A stretch of DNA of 64,000 nt from Massospora cicadina (taxonomy: Eukaryota; Entomophthoromycota; Entomophthoromycetes; Entomophthorales; Entomophthoraceae): assembly GCA_022478985.1 (NCBI GenBank), contig JAKSZP010013326.1:84356-148355 (forward strand), in the 5' to 3' direction. Each line of letters opens with the position of its first letter. Position 1 is the stretch's first letter. The notes beneath the pieces are model-generated. The model was not told the origin of the DNA and did no database searches. It was given only the letters and a program-made list of their open reading frames with translations. Positions 23,941-34,507 of the stretch are shown in pieces. The translations under genes were made by a program, and so were the position numbers.

Positions 23941-23953
23941 AAGAGGGGGGATG
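23941..23953 (+). promoter_or_regulatory. Polypurine tract of family B
   Basis: aagaggggggatg lies directly before the 3' LTR, the standard plus-strand primer position. It fixes the element orientation as plus. Confidence 0.85.
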
Positions 23954-25090
23954 TGTTGGGATTTTTGCCCATATTCCCAGCCTGCTAGATTACCTGGTAT
24001 TGCTAGAAGAAAATTCCCTAAGGCGAAGTGAATCAGAAATTGGTTGGCCTGAGTTTCGGAAAAACTATGTTTGGGGGATTTTGGGATATTTGCCAGGTCA
24101 TATCCATCTGGGATTGATCCAGATGAATACTTAAGATCTCATTGGGTGGAGTTGCCAACGAAATAGGGGCATTTGATAGTGATTAACTATTAGGTGTAAT
24201 AATTGGGATTGGTCAGGTTTCATCACTGACTGATTGGGAATGAATAGTAAGTTGCAAGGTGAGTGATGCTGCCTGCAACTAGCAAATCAATCAGTTGGTG
24301 AGTGACCTGCCATAATGGGTAACAAGTCCCATTACCTAAGCAGGTCTCTAGCCAATTATGGTTGGTTCACTTGGATCAAGAGGAAAACGTTAGGGACAAG
24401 TTATCCGACTCTTTCCATTTGAGGTCTCAAGGATGTCCAATGACAGAATCCTAGCCAGGATGGGGAAGACCATTGCTGCTGAGACGAGGATGGGTGATTC
24501 AATGGCAACAGCTGCCGTTTTTATAAAAGAGGTGTCAACTGAGGGTTAGACAGCTGAATTCCCCGCTATATAATTCCCTAGGATTTACTATAATAAAAAA
24601 GTAACTTTACAGTTACTAGACTTTACAGTAATATTATCAATTCAGTGTATAGTTAGACTATCAGCTTCTATTGTATTGTTCTATCTCAAGGATATTATTG
24701 CAGAATGCAATAATTGGAAGACTCTCAGAGAGAAGAGTAAAGACCCGAGTGGGGATCTAGAGATGAAGGAACTACAATCAGGGTTAGCTGCCAACTGTGT
24801 GTTGGGCTGAGAGAGACTGTCTAGGGTATCTTAGTGAAGATTGGGTGGACAAGAGTATAGGGAACGAATCCCTACAAGTACAACTTCAAGAGTATTTAAT
24901 CAGAAATACTGGCTGAGCGTTGGGCCAAAATATAGTTCAATCTCAACTATGGATAATAGTCTCCATACTATTATCAATTAATTATACATTTTTATACAAC
25001 GCGATGAAGTGCATAAGGAAATTGAACCTGTGCAGTAGAAAGGTTACTGGGTTGCTTACCGGTAACAACCAAAGAGAGTAAATTTTTACA
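23954..25090 (+). repeat. 3' LTR of family B gypsy element
   Basis: Starts TGTTGGGATTTTTGCCC, ends AAATTTTTACA; homologous to 16824-17956. A few bases after its end the Helentron frame resumes with segment 3. Confidence 0.93.
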
Positions 25091-25665
25091 TCAAGTGATC
25101 AGTACAACAATCAAGTTCACCAACATACACTTACTTGTACCAAACGAGGTGAAACAACATGCCGCTTCAATATACCCTACTGGCTGATGATCAAGACACA
25201 AGTGCTACTGCCAATGTTAAAAGCTGATGGTCGTTGCAGTGGTTTCCAACTAAAGGCAGCTAAACTGCACAAGCTACTAGAGGAAAAACATTATGACACA
25301 CTTGGCAAGTTCTATATTGACAATAATATAACAAAGGCACAGCACTTGAATATAATCCAATATATGTTAAATCAGCCAACATTGATGTTTAGTGTGACTT
25401 CACGGAGATTTATTTTGACACTTTCAATCCATGGATTGCACAAACAATGGGCTCTAATAGCGACTTGCAGTTCATACTTGAAGAGTACAGCTGTGCAGCT
25501 TATGTAGTTGAGTATGTTAATAGATCAAATTGAGGCATTAGCCATCTATATTGTGAGATAATGAAGTTACACCATGAATACCCAGAGAAAGAATATCTAC
25601 AGTTGTTGAAACAACTCAGCATGAAGTTACTTAACATAGTTGAGATGTCATCATAAGAGGCTGCC
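25091..25665 (+). pseudogene. Helentron protein segment 3: Rep C-terminal part with two catalytic tyrosines
   Basis: After the 3' LTR, one frame reads HQHTLTCTKRG and CRFNIPYW (25115-25180), a Cys/His signature of Helitron proteins, then stays open to 25507. A frameshift leads to FNPWIAQTMGSNSDLQFI and CAAYVVEYVNRSN, where the two tyrosines (codons 25501-25503 and 25513-25515) are three residues apart, as in Helitron Rep (YxxxY). Both are intact; an in-frame TGA follows RSN. The segment ends at the second solo LTR, within a conserved S-x-x-E-A-A run, and continues at 27095. Confidence 0.87.
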
Positions 25666-27094
25666 TGTCATAGAAACGGCAGAAGAAGTTTAGACTGACC
25701 TGCCAGTCAGGGTGCATAAGCACCCAAAAAGCAAGCCAGAATGCCAGAGGCATTGCTGACTGAATGAAGTTGTATAGAGCTGGGCATTGGGAAATGACAA
25801 ATAATTGGTGTAGGACAACAGTGAATATGATGCTGAGAAGAAACTAAATTGAGGCTGCCCCAGACCCTGGAGGTCTTAATGCAGGGGGTGGAATCACAGA
25901 AATAGTTTCAATAAGTTTACCAGTATATAGGGTTGTCTAAACTGGGGAGATAAGGAGGCGATCCTTGCTTGAAGATGGTGGACATAAGGTCACAAGATTC
26001 CAGTATAAAGTTTTCAAAAGTTCATAACACCAGGGTTAAATTGCTAGAAGTATCTAGCTCACTGAATCCAATCTGACAGTTAGGGGCCATAGTGACCATG
26101 AACACTGGTAGAGCCTATCTGGTGTATGGACTGATGGGCCACCAGGTAAAAGCTATCGGGGATGTGGCCAGAAGTAAATCAACTAGATAAAAATTGATTG
26201 GTTTTTGGAGGCAAAATTTCATTGCAAAGGAAAAGGAAGAAAATTGACCAACAATTTTCTCAGTGCAATGCAACTGATTAAATAGTGGTCAATTGGTGTG
26301 GGGATAAGCTAGGTTTGGGACCCTCAATTTCAACCTTACTGGCAAATTATTTGGGAATGGGGCAAATAAGTTCACTGGGAACTGACATCAAAGAATTTGG
26401 CAGCAGGACAAGTCACTGTCAGTTTGACCTTGAATGTCCAAACTGAGGCTCAGCTACATTTCTGGTGGTTGGCACAATGAGGTTTGGCCCAATGAGCAGC
26501 GGGAATCCCCAAGGCCACCCCATGTAGGAGCAGGCACATTTGGTTGGGAACAGGTTTGGGATGCCTAACTCACCCATGCCTGGTTGCTGGGCTGTTCATT
26601 CAGTCAGAAGCATTGCATTGGACACAACTCTCAATTTCTAGCAGGGAGCTTCAAAACCTTGTCAATGGTGCCTGATGCTGTTACCTGCCCATTGGGGATG
26701 ATCCCTGACAATTTTGGGAGGGGGTGATTTTTTGATAGTGATGTTGGCTAAACAAAAACTGTCAGCAATTCCAGCCAATAGATTAGTCTTCATACCTTCT
26801 TGACCATTTGAAATCCAAACATCGGGCTGCTTGCCACTCAATTTTGTTCCAATCAATTTCATTTTGGCAATCTCATTGCAGATTTTACTAATTCCCCATA
26901 ACAGTTATGCTGAGGTGAGTGTGGGTACCAGGGGAGGGATCTGAAATGGAAGAGCTGTTACCCAGTGCTCATCTACCACGTGGGCAAGATCGCCCTGAGT
27001 AATGAGGGTTACAGCCATCCTCTTCAAAACCTTCTTGCTCAGGAATGGGCAAATGGCCTGATCAATGCCCAGGGGATGTTCCTTGGGACTTACA
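25666..27094 (-). mobile_element. Solo LTR, family A (long form), target duplication 4 of 5
   Basis: 1429 bp, TGTCATAG...GGGACTTACA, flanked by CTGCC (25661-25665) and CTGCA (27095-27099). It has the family A ends but carries about 275 bp more than the 1155-1159-bp form, mostly in its first half; its long form matches the copy at 40238-41670. Minus orientation. Removing it plus one target copy rejoins the Helentron frame across the conserved E-A-A-W-Y-L-L run. Confidence 0.9.
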
Positions 27095-27790
27095 CTGCAT
27101 GGTACTTGCTTCACCAAAAAATGAGTATAGTCAGCGTTGACGTTGTTTACATTCCTACTGTTTAACCACATGTGATACAGAAGGCTTGCAAGAATAAGGC
27201 TGTGATGGACAGAGAACAGTTAGACGAGAACAGCACCAACATCTGGACTAAAACAATGATTCAGTGTTATGAGGATAGGCCCACGGAGTTAGAGTTGATA
27301 TGCTAAGCTGGCTTTGTCACTTGGTATATGGCTGTTGGTAACAAAAAAGAGAAAACGTCAAGGGGACAACAATAACATAGAGTGCAGTGAAGACAACGAG
27401 GATGACACAGAGGACATTAATGCATATTCAATCACATAGCATAAAAGAGACTGTTGTAGGGTTATACACTACACATTTTACAAGACTGATGATATTGTAA
27501 ACCACAAATGAGAGATGGTCACGTTATATCTACCATTTTTCTGTGAGGCAGTTGATATAATTGACCATAACACATTTATGGAGAATTATGATGTCAGAGA
27601 GGCTGAGATAATGGAGAAGCGCAAACAATATAAATTGAGCACTGATATCAAACGTGTGGTCAAGAAACTGCAGCAGATGTGCAAACAGTTTGATGATGAA
27701 GATCCATTGGGTGCCCGCAATCAGCGGGAGGAGTTTGTGAAAAGTCTAGTACAGCAAGGTGGTGTAGAGAATGCAGATGTTTTTTGATGC
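27095..27790 (+). pseudogene. Helentron protein segment 4a: Rep-helicase linker
   Basis: It reads WYLLHQKMSIVSVDVVYIPT (27100-27160), then RPTELELIC and AGFVTWYMAVG (27280-27345, split by a stop), then an open 90-codon frame (27515-27787) beginning MVTLYLPFFCEAVDIID. These are the conserved blocks between Rep and helicase in Helitron proteins. No catalytic residues are assigned to them. Confidence 0.85.
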
Positions 27791-27899
27791 TTCAACTATG
27801 GTGACATCCATGTCTGAAGTTCACCGGTGATCAAATGCAATAGCCAGAGCTGACTTCTGTCACATGATGCATAGTACTAACTCTAGTCAATGAGAGATA

Positions 27900-29330
27900 C
27901 TTCTGGAGGCAACACATCACTTACACACTTAAATTGGAACCAATCCAGGTTTTCTTCACCAGCCCTGCCAGTAGTGGTAAGACCTATGTGCTGAAACTTG
28001 CAATGGAAATATACAATCAGTTCACAGTGCAACACAACTACTTGACCAACGTGTTTGTAGCGTGTGCCTCCACTGGCAAAGCTGCCATCAATATCTAAGG
28101 CATAACCATGCATTCTGCTTTCAAAATTACAAAATCACATCGGACTGGCACAATGTTATAAGAGATTCTGAAAAATTACAGAAATATGTTTGCTGGTGTA
28201 AAATGCGTGATAATTGACGAGGTTAGCGTGTTGGATCAGATGTGTTGAATAAGATCAACTTATGTCTGTAGGAGATCACTGGCATGCATGATCAACCATT
28301 TGGTGGCATGAATGTTTTTTCTGCAGTGGCTTTTGCCAACTGCCACCAGTTAACGCTACACCTGTTTATTGAGCCCCACGCAGCATGATTTTTGGTGCAG
28401 CGCTCTGGCAATTGTTAAACTACTATACACTTCATCAAGTAATGCGGCAAAGCAATTCTACGCTCTTTGCTGTACTTACTAAAGTTGGCAACGGAGAGTG
28501 ACTCAATGTTGATGAAATTAAACTCAGAGTTGCAATTCAGAACCCAACGTTGGTGTAATACAAGCTTGATTGGTGTTGTACATTTGTATCATCAAAATCA
28601 TAGCATGGACTCATACAACAGCAGTGCTATTGTGACAGAGACATATGGCGTTGTGACGACACTTTGATTGGCTACAAGAATCACACTGAAGCCGCTACAG
28701 CCCAACAAAAGCTTCACAAAATGAGTGTCATCAATTGGGTGGACTGCCCTATAAGATCCCACTTGCAGTGGGTTACCCTTACGTGATTACAACTAACATT
28801 GATGTTGAGGATGTCATAGTGAATGGCGCGATTGGTGTATTAAAAATATAGAGCTGCTCAGTGAAGATGAGCACTTTGCGGAGTTAGAGGCACAGAACAA
28901 ACTGTCAACATCTGTGGCTACACACAAATAGTGACTCAGACTATGGATTGAATTCCCACTTGAGATGATGGGCCAGTGATGTCAACTCAAAGCTAAGCCA
29001 CATGTAATCTGCAAGTGTGAGGTTCTTGACTTCAAGTGGACACCAATAACAACGTGCAGTGCCAACATACCACTCAGTCTGATGATCAAATGCCACCGAA
29101 TACAGTTTCCCATCATGCCAGAGTGTGTGTATCATGATACACAGATCTCAAGGATGCACTTTTGATCAAGTTATGTACCAATATGATAAATTACAGCAAA
29201 ACCAACTAGTTTATGCGGCTTTGAGTTATGTCACATCATTAGATGGCCTTTATATTATCAATGCCCAAAACGATTTCAAGTTTTATCATGGATTTGGTCA
29301 GGCATCTCCTAAAGTTAGAGAGATATGAGA
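27900..29330 (+). pseudogene. Helentron protein segment 4b: PIF1-like SF1B helicase
   Basis: The helicase unwinds the donor strand during rolling-circle transposition. Motifs in order: Walker A SPASSGKT (27961-27984; normally GPAGTGKT, Gly-Lys-Thr kept), KAAINI and ITMHSAF, motif II DEVS in CVIIDEVSVLDQM (28216-28227), FGGMNVF (about 28300), VEDVIVNGAIGVLK (about 28810), and motifs V/VI IHRSQGCTFDQV and LVYAALSYVTSLDGLYI (29130-29250). The final motif normally has Arg (ALSRVTS); here it is Tyr. Many stops and frameshifts lie between the motifs. Confidence 0.9.
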
Positions 29331-29394
29331 TGAGTACCAGTGACTGGCCCAACATCCACTGCTGACACTAGTTTCACAAGTAAAAAAGCTTTGT

Positions 29395-30147
29395 GATTAT
29401 GTTCCTGATCAGCGTTGTCTTATACTTATCACCACTAATAATGCACAAAGCTTGGTCACGCACTCAGAAGACATCTCTACCGATTCCATTATCAACCAAT
29501 CTGATTACTTGGCAATTAGCGAGATGTGGATGTAAGATTTTAAGCCAATGCAGGTGTCTGGCTTTAATATGAATTCATATTGCAACACCGCTAAGTGCAG
29601 ACAAACTGCAACTACATCATTGGTGGCAGAATCATCAAGTCATATAGCTGGTGGAGTCACCATATATCGCAACATCAATATCTTCACTGATTGTAACAGA
29701 GTTAACTTTGATATTTCCAAGATGAATTTGCAGATCAAAGACCCAAAGGTTGGTGATGTCTGTCTAGTAAACGTAACAGTCAATGGCATCTTTAGATTCA
29801 TACTTGGGTGTGTGTACATCCATCCAGGCACAGTATTAGCAGAAATTAAGCTCTGTATGTTAAGATCGCTGTTAAAGTACTCTAAAAACATTAAGATTAT
29901 AACCGAATATGAGCCAGATCTCACTACACCAATCATGATGGTTGGAGACTTTAATGTTAATGTCTCGCAAGACCATTCGTTGCCCGACTTCATGCTCAGC
30001 GAGTTTAATTTGTCTTACATCAAAACTTCTCCAACAACGCTAGGTAATACATGTATTGATTTAACGTTTACCAGGATTTCGATGTATCCTGTATGCCATT
30101 TGTTTTGTACTTTTTGTATCACAGACCCATCATTAATGAAGTTATAA
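29395..30147 (+). pseudogene. Helentron protein segment 4c: C-terminal EEP-type endonuclease
   Basis: An exonuclease-endonuclease-phosphatase domain follows the helicase, the feature that separates Helentrons from plain Helitrons. Seen: NAQSL (about 29440), DYLAISEMW (catalytic Glu codon at 29521), then an open 199-codon frame 29548-30147 with GGVTIYRN, GCVYIHPG, GDFNVNV (29944-29964, catalytic Asp/Asn) and IDLTFTRIS. The usual closing Ser-Asp-His is not evident; ITDPSLMKL sits at the position where Helentron endonucleases end. Only one stop interrupts the domain, so it is the best preserved part of this element. Confidence 0.88.
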
Positions 30148-30300
30148 CACAGTAATTATTTGTTTACTTGATTTCTTTCCTGAACCCGACGAAAGGAAAA
30201 TGTTGGCATCACAAATAAAACATGGAAATCCGAAGAACTTCTTAGTGTTCAAAAATGATTATGACACATAATATGCTCAAAGAAAATATTACCCGTTATG

Positions 30301-30356
30301 TACACGTTTATGTACACGTATTCACGTAAAACACACGGCCGTGTCCATGACACAGC
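30301..30356 (+). repeat. GC-rich palindrome near the expected Helentron 3' end
   Basis: ACACGGCCGTGT (30333-30344) is a perfect 12-bp palindrome, followed at once by GTGTC-CAT-GACAC, and preceded by two copies of tgtacacgt. It lies about 190 bp after the endonuclease stop, in AT-rich surroundings, and could be the terminal hairpin of the Helentron. The same palindrome type also occurs in unrelated LTRs, so this is tentative. Confidence 0.4.
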
Positions 30357-30921
30357 CACATCCCAATTTTTTAAGTTCACTCGAGTATAGATATCTTAAA
30401 TAAATACCTTTTAAGGCCAAAATATTAAGATTTTAAAGTATAATTTAAATAAGTTACTTGTCGATATGAATTAGGATCTGATACTCAAATTTTATTCAAA
30501 AAATTGCACTATCTGGAAATGGGTGAATAAAGTAACTATTCATAGAAAGTCAACGGCTTAGGTTAGACTTGGCGCTTATTTAATTCCTTTCCCTTCCTTT
30601 CACTTTGTTCTTTCCCTTTCTTTTGGATTTGACCACCATGAGCAATTCAGTTCCCTCTAAAAAACATATTAGCAAACTAAAAATCCATAAATATCTTACG
30701 AGAACTACACTTGATTGATTTTGGATGAGGCAGAAGGGCTGATTTAACTTGGTTTGACGAAGTTGGAGGTGAGCAGCTTTGAGCCAAGCTTCGTTAAAGG
30801 TCTGTCGGATGATGTTTCCAAAGGCTGAGAATCCAAGGCATCATTCTCTATTCTTTCATAAGCCCCCAGTTGACTGCCGAGGGGTTGAGCTGAAGAAAAT
30901 TCGGGCGATAAACAGGCTGAA

Positions 30922-31500
30922 TCACAGAAATTTGAGCATTCCTTCTAGATTTAATGGCTTTGAGATACAAGCACACACCTCCAAACTGCTGCATGGTTTC
31001 GAATATTCACTAAGAGAACGGTAGGAGATAGTAGGTACCATTGCATGATTTCCTAAACCTTCAAACTGTTCCTCAGGTTCCAACGATTGCGGAATAGTAC
31101 ATTTTTCGAAATTTTCGTGCGCATCATAATGGCCAACAAATATTTGACAGCGCTGAGGTAAAATCATATAAGTGACTTCTTGCAAAAATTCAGGCGTGAA
31201 TGACCTGGCTTTAAAGGTAGCTGCCCAAAAACTAACGTATGCTTCAGGCTGAATAATGATCATTTGACTAGATTGCTTGGATGACTCCATGATAAACCCA
31301 TTTGATAATTCTGGAATTTCTTCATAGGGAAGGTTTGCCAACTCACTGAGCGAAACTTCATTAGGCTTAATATCCTCGGCAGAAGGGGAAGAATCCAAAA
31401 GCCTACCATGAGAGGCGATCACAGTTAAATTGGAGGGTTGGGCCAACACGGGGAGCTCCTGGTAATCAAATTGGGTCCAGTAAAGCTTGACTCACCTGTT
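30922..31500 (-). CDS. Unrecognised 175-codon reading frame, possible host exon
   Basis: The minus-strand frame 31449-30922 has no internal stop and a mixed, globular-looking composition, including SLSELANLPYEEIPELSNGF and QRCQIFVGHYDAHENFEKC. It remains open upstream to about 31495, where CAACAG/GTGAGT and, 37 bp further, TTACCAG/GAG resemble splice sites. I know no family for it. It lies in a stretch free of identified transposon sequence (30.25-33.1 kb), which makes a host gene exon possible; a chance or decayed frame cannot be excluded. No signal peptide or membrane segment seen. Confidence 0.35.
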
Positions 31501-33128
31501 GTCCGCCCTAAAACTGAAACATGCAATTAAAATAAAGTTTGATACTTACGCTTAGATCTATTGGGTCGACTACGTGGAATAGTGCACAATAAGCAGGATC
31601 CAAGAGTTGCAGCACAACTAGTAATTCCTATTTCAAGAGCAATAAGTAAGGTAGCTGGCATTTTTAATTGAGTTGAGACATCTGAGCTATTTATAGTCAG
31701 CCAACTTCGTAGTAAAGTGGATGTTTAAAATGATTTGCTATAAAATAGATTGCGATTGAGGAATAGCTTTGCATGGCTTGCGTCATTTTTAGAATCCAAC
31801 CTTTACCTTATGGTTGCTGTAATAGTAAATTGTAATTGAAGCTTTGATTTATGATATCCTTCGCTGCACTTCTTGAATTCGATTTAATTTAGTCCAATTC
31901 ATTCATATAATTTACTATTGGATTCTTAATCGAATGCATCAAAGCATCTAGACCCATAGTAAACAAATTCTTAAAGCATCACAAATTATTCTATTCTACA
32001 CTCGATCTTACCCAATAAGCTTGTCAGTTTATCCAAATTTATGGTGTTGACACAACCATAGTTTGTTTAAGTAAAAGAACTGCCAAACCAATCATGTCAA
32101 TTCAATAACAATATGATGATTGATTATTAACACTTTCATATCCGGTGACACAACATGCTGCCACCAGCAACTAACGTTGGCTTGCATGTGACATGTTGGT
32201 GTCACCTGACATTATGTGTTAGTTCTCAAACCACATTGGCTCTATTTTTAAGTTTGCAAGCCATTAAAATATCTATTGTTTGGTTAAAATCAACAACTTT
32301 AAGCCTTTGTCTTATTCCTTCAACTATACATTTTGGCATTTTAACATTTTTACTGAAAATCAAATATTCATATGTTTTAAATCGCTTAAACAATACCTCA
32401 ACTACATATTTTATTAAACCTACTAGGTTGGCTTATTTCACCAATATTACCTACAAATTAAAATTTACTATGTTCAAAAATAAAAAAAGATATCATTAAA
32501 GATAATTATTAATCTTAATTATTCCAAAGCAACTCCCTGTCTTATAAAAGGGCTATTTCATATAATATGCTGTAATTATATTGTTATTATAATTATAAGT
32601 TACTTGCATTGTGTTTAGCCTGGTTATCCAAATATCTCCTTTCAAATACTTCTAAAGTGAATTACCTTTCTAATAGTAGTTTGTATTATATAATTATATA
32701 CAGTCAGATGGTACTACCTTATAAAGATCTTTACAAAAAAATCTCTAATTTTTCATGCAAACAATAGTAACAGTTAAACCAGAGTAAATAATTTTTTTAT
32801 AAAAATGGATAAGAATAAATAATTATTAAGCTTAATACTGCCTCATATATGTTGTTTTAGGAGGTAAGATTAGAGTTATATAAATAGTTCTTGTATGAAT
32901 TATCTAGCCCAATTTAAAAAACCCCATAGGGTTCTTTAAAAACATATATAAGTTCATAACTTTAATTATAGACTTATTCTCAGTTTACTCAAAAAGTTAG
33001 ACTAAACTTATAAAATATCAAAATCATAGCACAGAATAATATTAGTTTTAATAAATTATAGAATTTACTAAGTAAAGAGAATATTAGAGAAAAATAAGTT
33101 TATAAAAGGTAAGATAGAACCAAAGTAG
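31501..33128. other. AT-rich stretch with a short inverted repeat
   Basis: Contains ggtgacacaacatg (32144-32157) and catgttggtgtcacc (32192-32206), complementary except for one extra base, 34 bp apart. The 114-codon frame at 32155-32499 has no recognisable domain. Nothing else identified. Confidence 0.45.
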
Positions 33129-33940
33129 TGTTGTAGGAATCCAACTTAGGTATGCTCACTGGTGCTTATGCTGCTGGATCCCACAAAAGTTTTTAATAAA
33201 ATTTAAATAAAATTACTAATAAAAACTATGGTTTTATCATTTTTTATTAAAAGAGTGGGGGTTTCAACAAAAAGCAATCCTTTCTCAATATTTGATGATT
33301 TATATTTTACTGATTTTGAGGGTTGGAGAGATTTGAGGATAGTTTTGGAATAGCTGCAATGCATTCTGAATTAGGCAATATAAGATTATCTCCTATCAGA
33401 TTGGAGGAGAGGTGAGTTACAGTTTAGGAAATTTAAAATTGGGGTTGTGGGGCAGGATATACTCATGCAGCAAGGTTTTGATATACTGCAGCCAATCACT
33501 GTTAGAGAAATTACTTTCACCTTGGGGGACCTCCACCATGCCTATAAAAGGGGGTGGTCCCCACGTAGGTGTTGTGAAGGACTTGGCAAAGGTTGGGGGA
33601 GTACCTTCCGCTGGTTGCCCCAAAGTATGTTGTGCAATCACAAAATAAGATTGTTTGATTTTACTGATATTGCCCATGTGGGTTTCAAACTGAGGTTATT
33701 CTGGTTAATGGGGTTCCACCAAAAATTGGGCAGGGTCTTTTGGCCAATTTCCCAAGATTTTTACTATCATCAAAATCACTCATAATAGCATTGGACAATT
33801 GCAAATGGCTGACATTTCCCTTTTTTTGGCTGAACTTGACCTAAAATATTCTTATTTTTCAGCTGCAAAGGCAAATGTCTGACAAGTGTAATGAAACTTT
33901 AATAATATTGAATGAAAATAATAGGACAAAGCCCACAACA
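33129..33940 (-). repeat. LTR copy of family C, inverted
   Basis: Starts TGTTGTAGGAATCC on the plus strand and aligns, reverse-complemented, with 49547-50300, sharing a core around gaccctgcccaatttttggt and a TATA-like tataaaaggg (33543-33552). The right end CAACA at 33936-33940 is a guess from the TG...CA pair. No target duplication was found, so a solo LTR is not proven. It lacks the ultrashort LINE tail that interrupts the 50-kb copy. Confidence 0.6.
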
Positions 33941-34507
33941 TTCTTCCAAAGCTGATAGGTATCAGCAATGCCAACAAAAGCAAAATCCCAAGTATAACTA
34001 ATCATTTTATAAGGTAAATTAGGCTACAAAATGTGGCCCAGAAAACCATATGTAATTTCAAGATGAGATTCTCTCAAAATTATAGAGGCTTAAATAATGA
34101 ACATTGAAAATGGGATGTATTATGGGGAAACACACCTAAAGGTAGGCAGAAATTCTAGCTGCACCATCAGATCAAAAAATTACTGATCTGATAGATGGTC
34201 TGGCATACTGAAAGATCTGGCATTATAAACTGATGGAAGTTCTGTTAAGCTCCAGAAAATTAAGTGCTCATTGTCTAGTCCTATTATAAGACAAATGCTA
34301 TACTTAACACCAGTTTCATAATATTATCACCTCATAAGCTGGAGCCATTATAGGGATACCATTTTTCGTGGTTTGACAATGCTGTGCCTAAGAAGGCCAA
34401 CATTCAATATTTACAATAGTCTGAGACTCAAAGCAAGTATTTTATTTAATTTGGTGTGCTAAGTCACGCTTAGGTCTCATCAACTGTAGTATCCTTTCTA
34501 TGGTAAG
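33941..34507. other. Unassigned AT-rich DNA
   Basis: No open frame of note, no LTR end and no repeat recognised between two LTRs. Confidence 0.5.

Larger units (their letters stand above)
16824..25090 (+). mobile_element. Complete Ty3/gypsy element (family B), LTR to LTR
   Basis: 8267 bp with two LTRs of 1133 and 1137 bp (16824-17956, 23954-25090), a primer-binding-like site after the 5' LTR, a polypurine tract before the 3' LTR, and RT, RNase H and integrase between. Flanks are CCAGG (16819-16823) and TCAAG (25091-25095), a 5-bp duplication with two transitions. Excising the element with one copy returns the Helentron Rep frame. Unusual parts are a duplicated hairpin-unit block on both sides of pol and about 1.8 kb of unexplained sequence between integrase and the 3' LTR. 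Confidence 0.92.
13720..30250 (+). mobile_element. Helentron (Rep-helicase-endonuclease rolling-circle transposon) interrupted by three LTR insertions
   Basis: Four plus-strand segments (about 13720-14375, 15531-16823, 25091-25665, 27095-30250) together give the order expected of a Helentron: N-terminal Cys/His region, Helitron-type HUH replication initiator, SF1B PIF1-like helicase, C-terminal endonuclease. The inserts are a solo LTR, a complete gypsy element and another solo LTR. At each of the three joints, removing the insert and one target-duplication copy puts the reading frame back in phase. Without the inserts the coding part is about 5.7 kb, in the normal range. Outer termini are not identified with certainty. 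Confidence 0.88.

Noticed and set aside
26905..27171. Open frames at 26905-27171 (minus) and 26965-27165 (plus) as genes
   Set aside because: Mostly inside the family A solo LTR; the last part of the plus frame is Helentron sequence joined to LTR by chance.
32144..32206. MITE or DNA transposon terminal inverted repeats
   Set aside because: The complementary arms are only 34 bp apart, have an unpaired base and no flanking target duplication was found; a small hairpin is the simpler reading.
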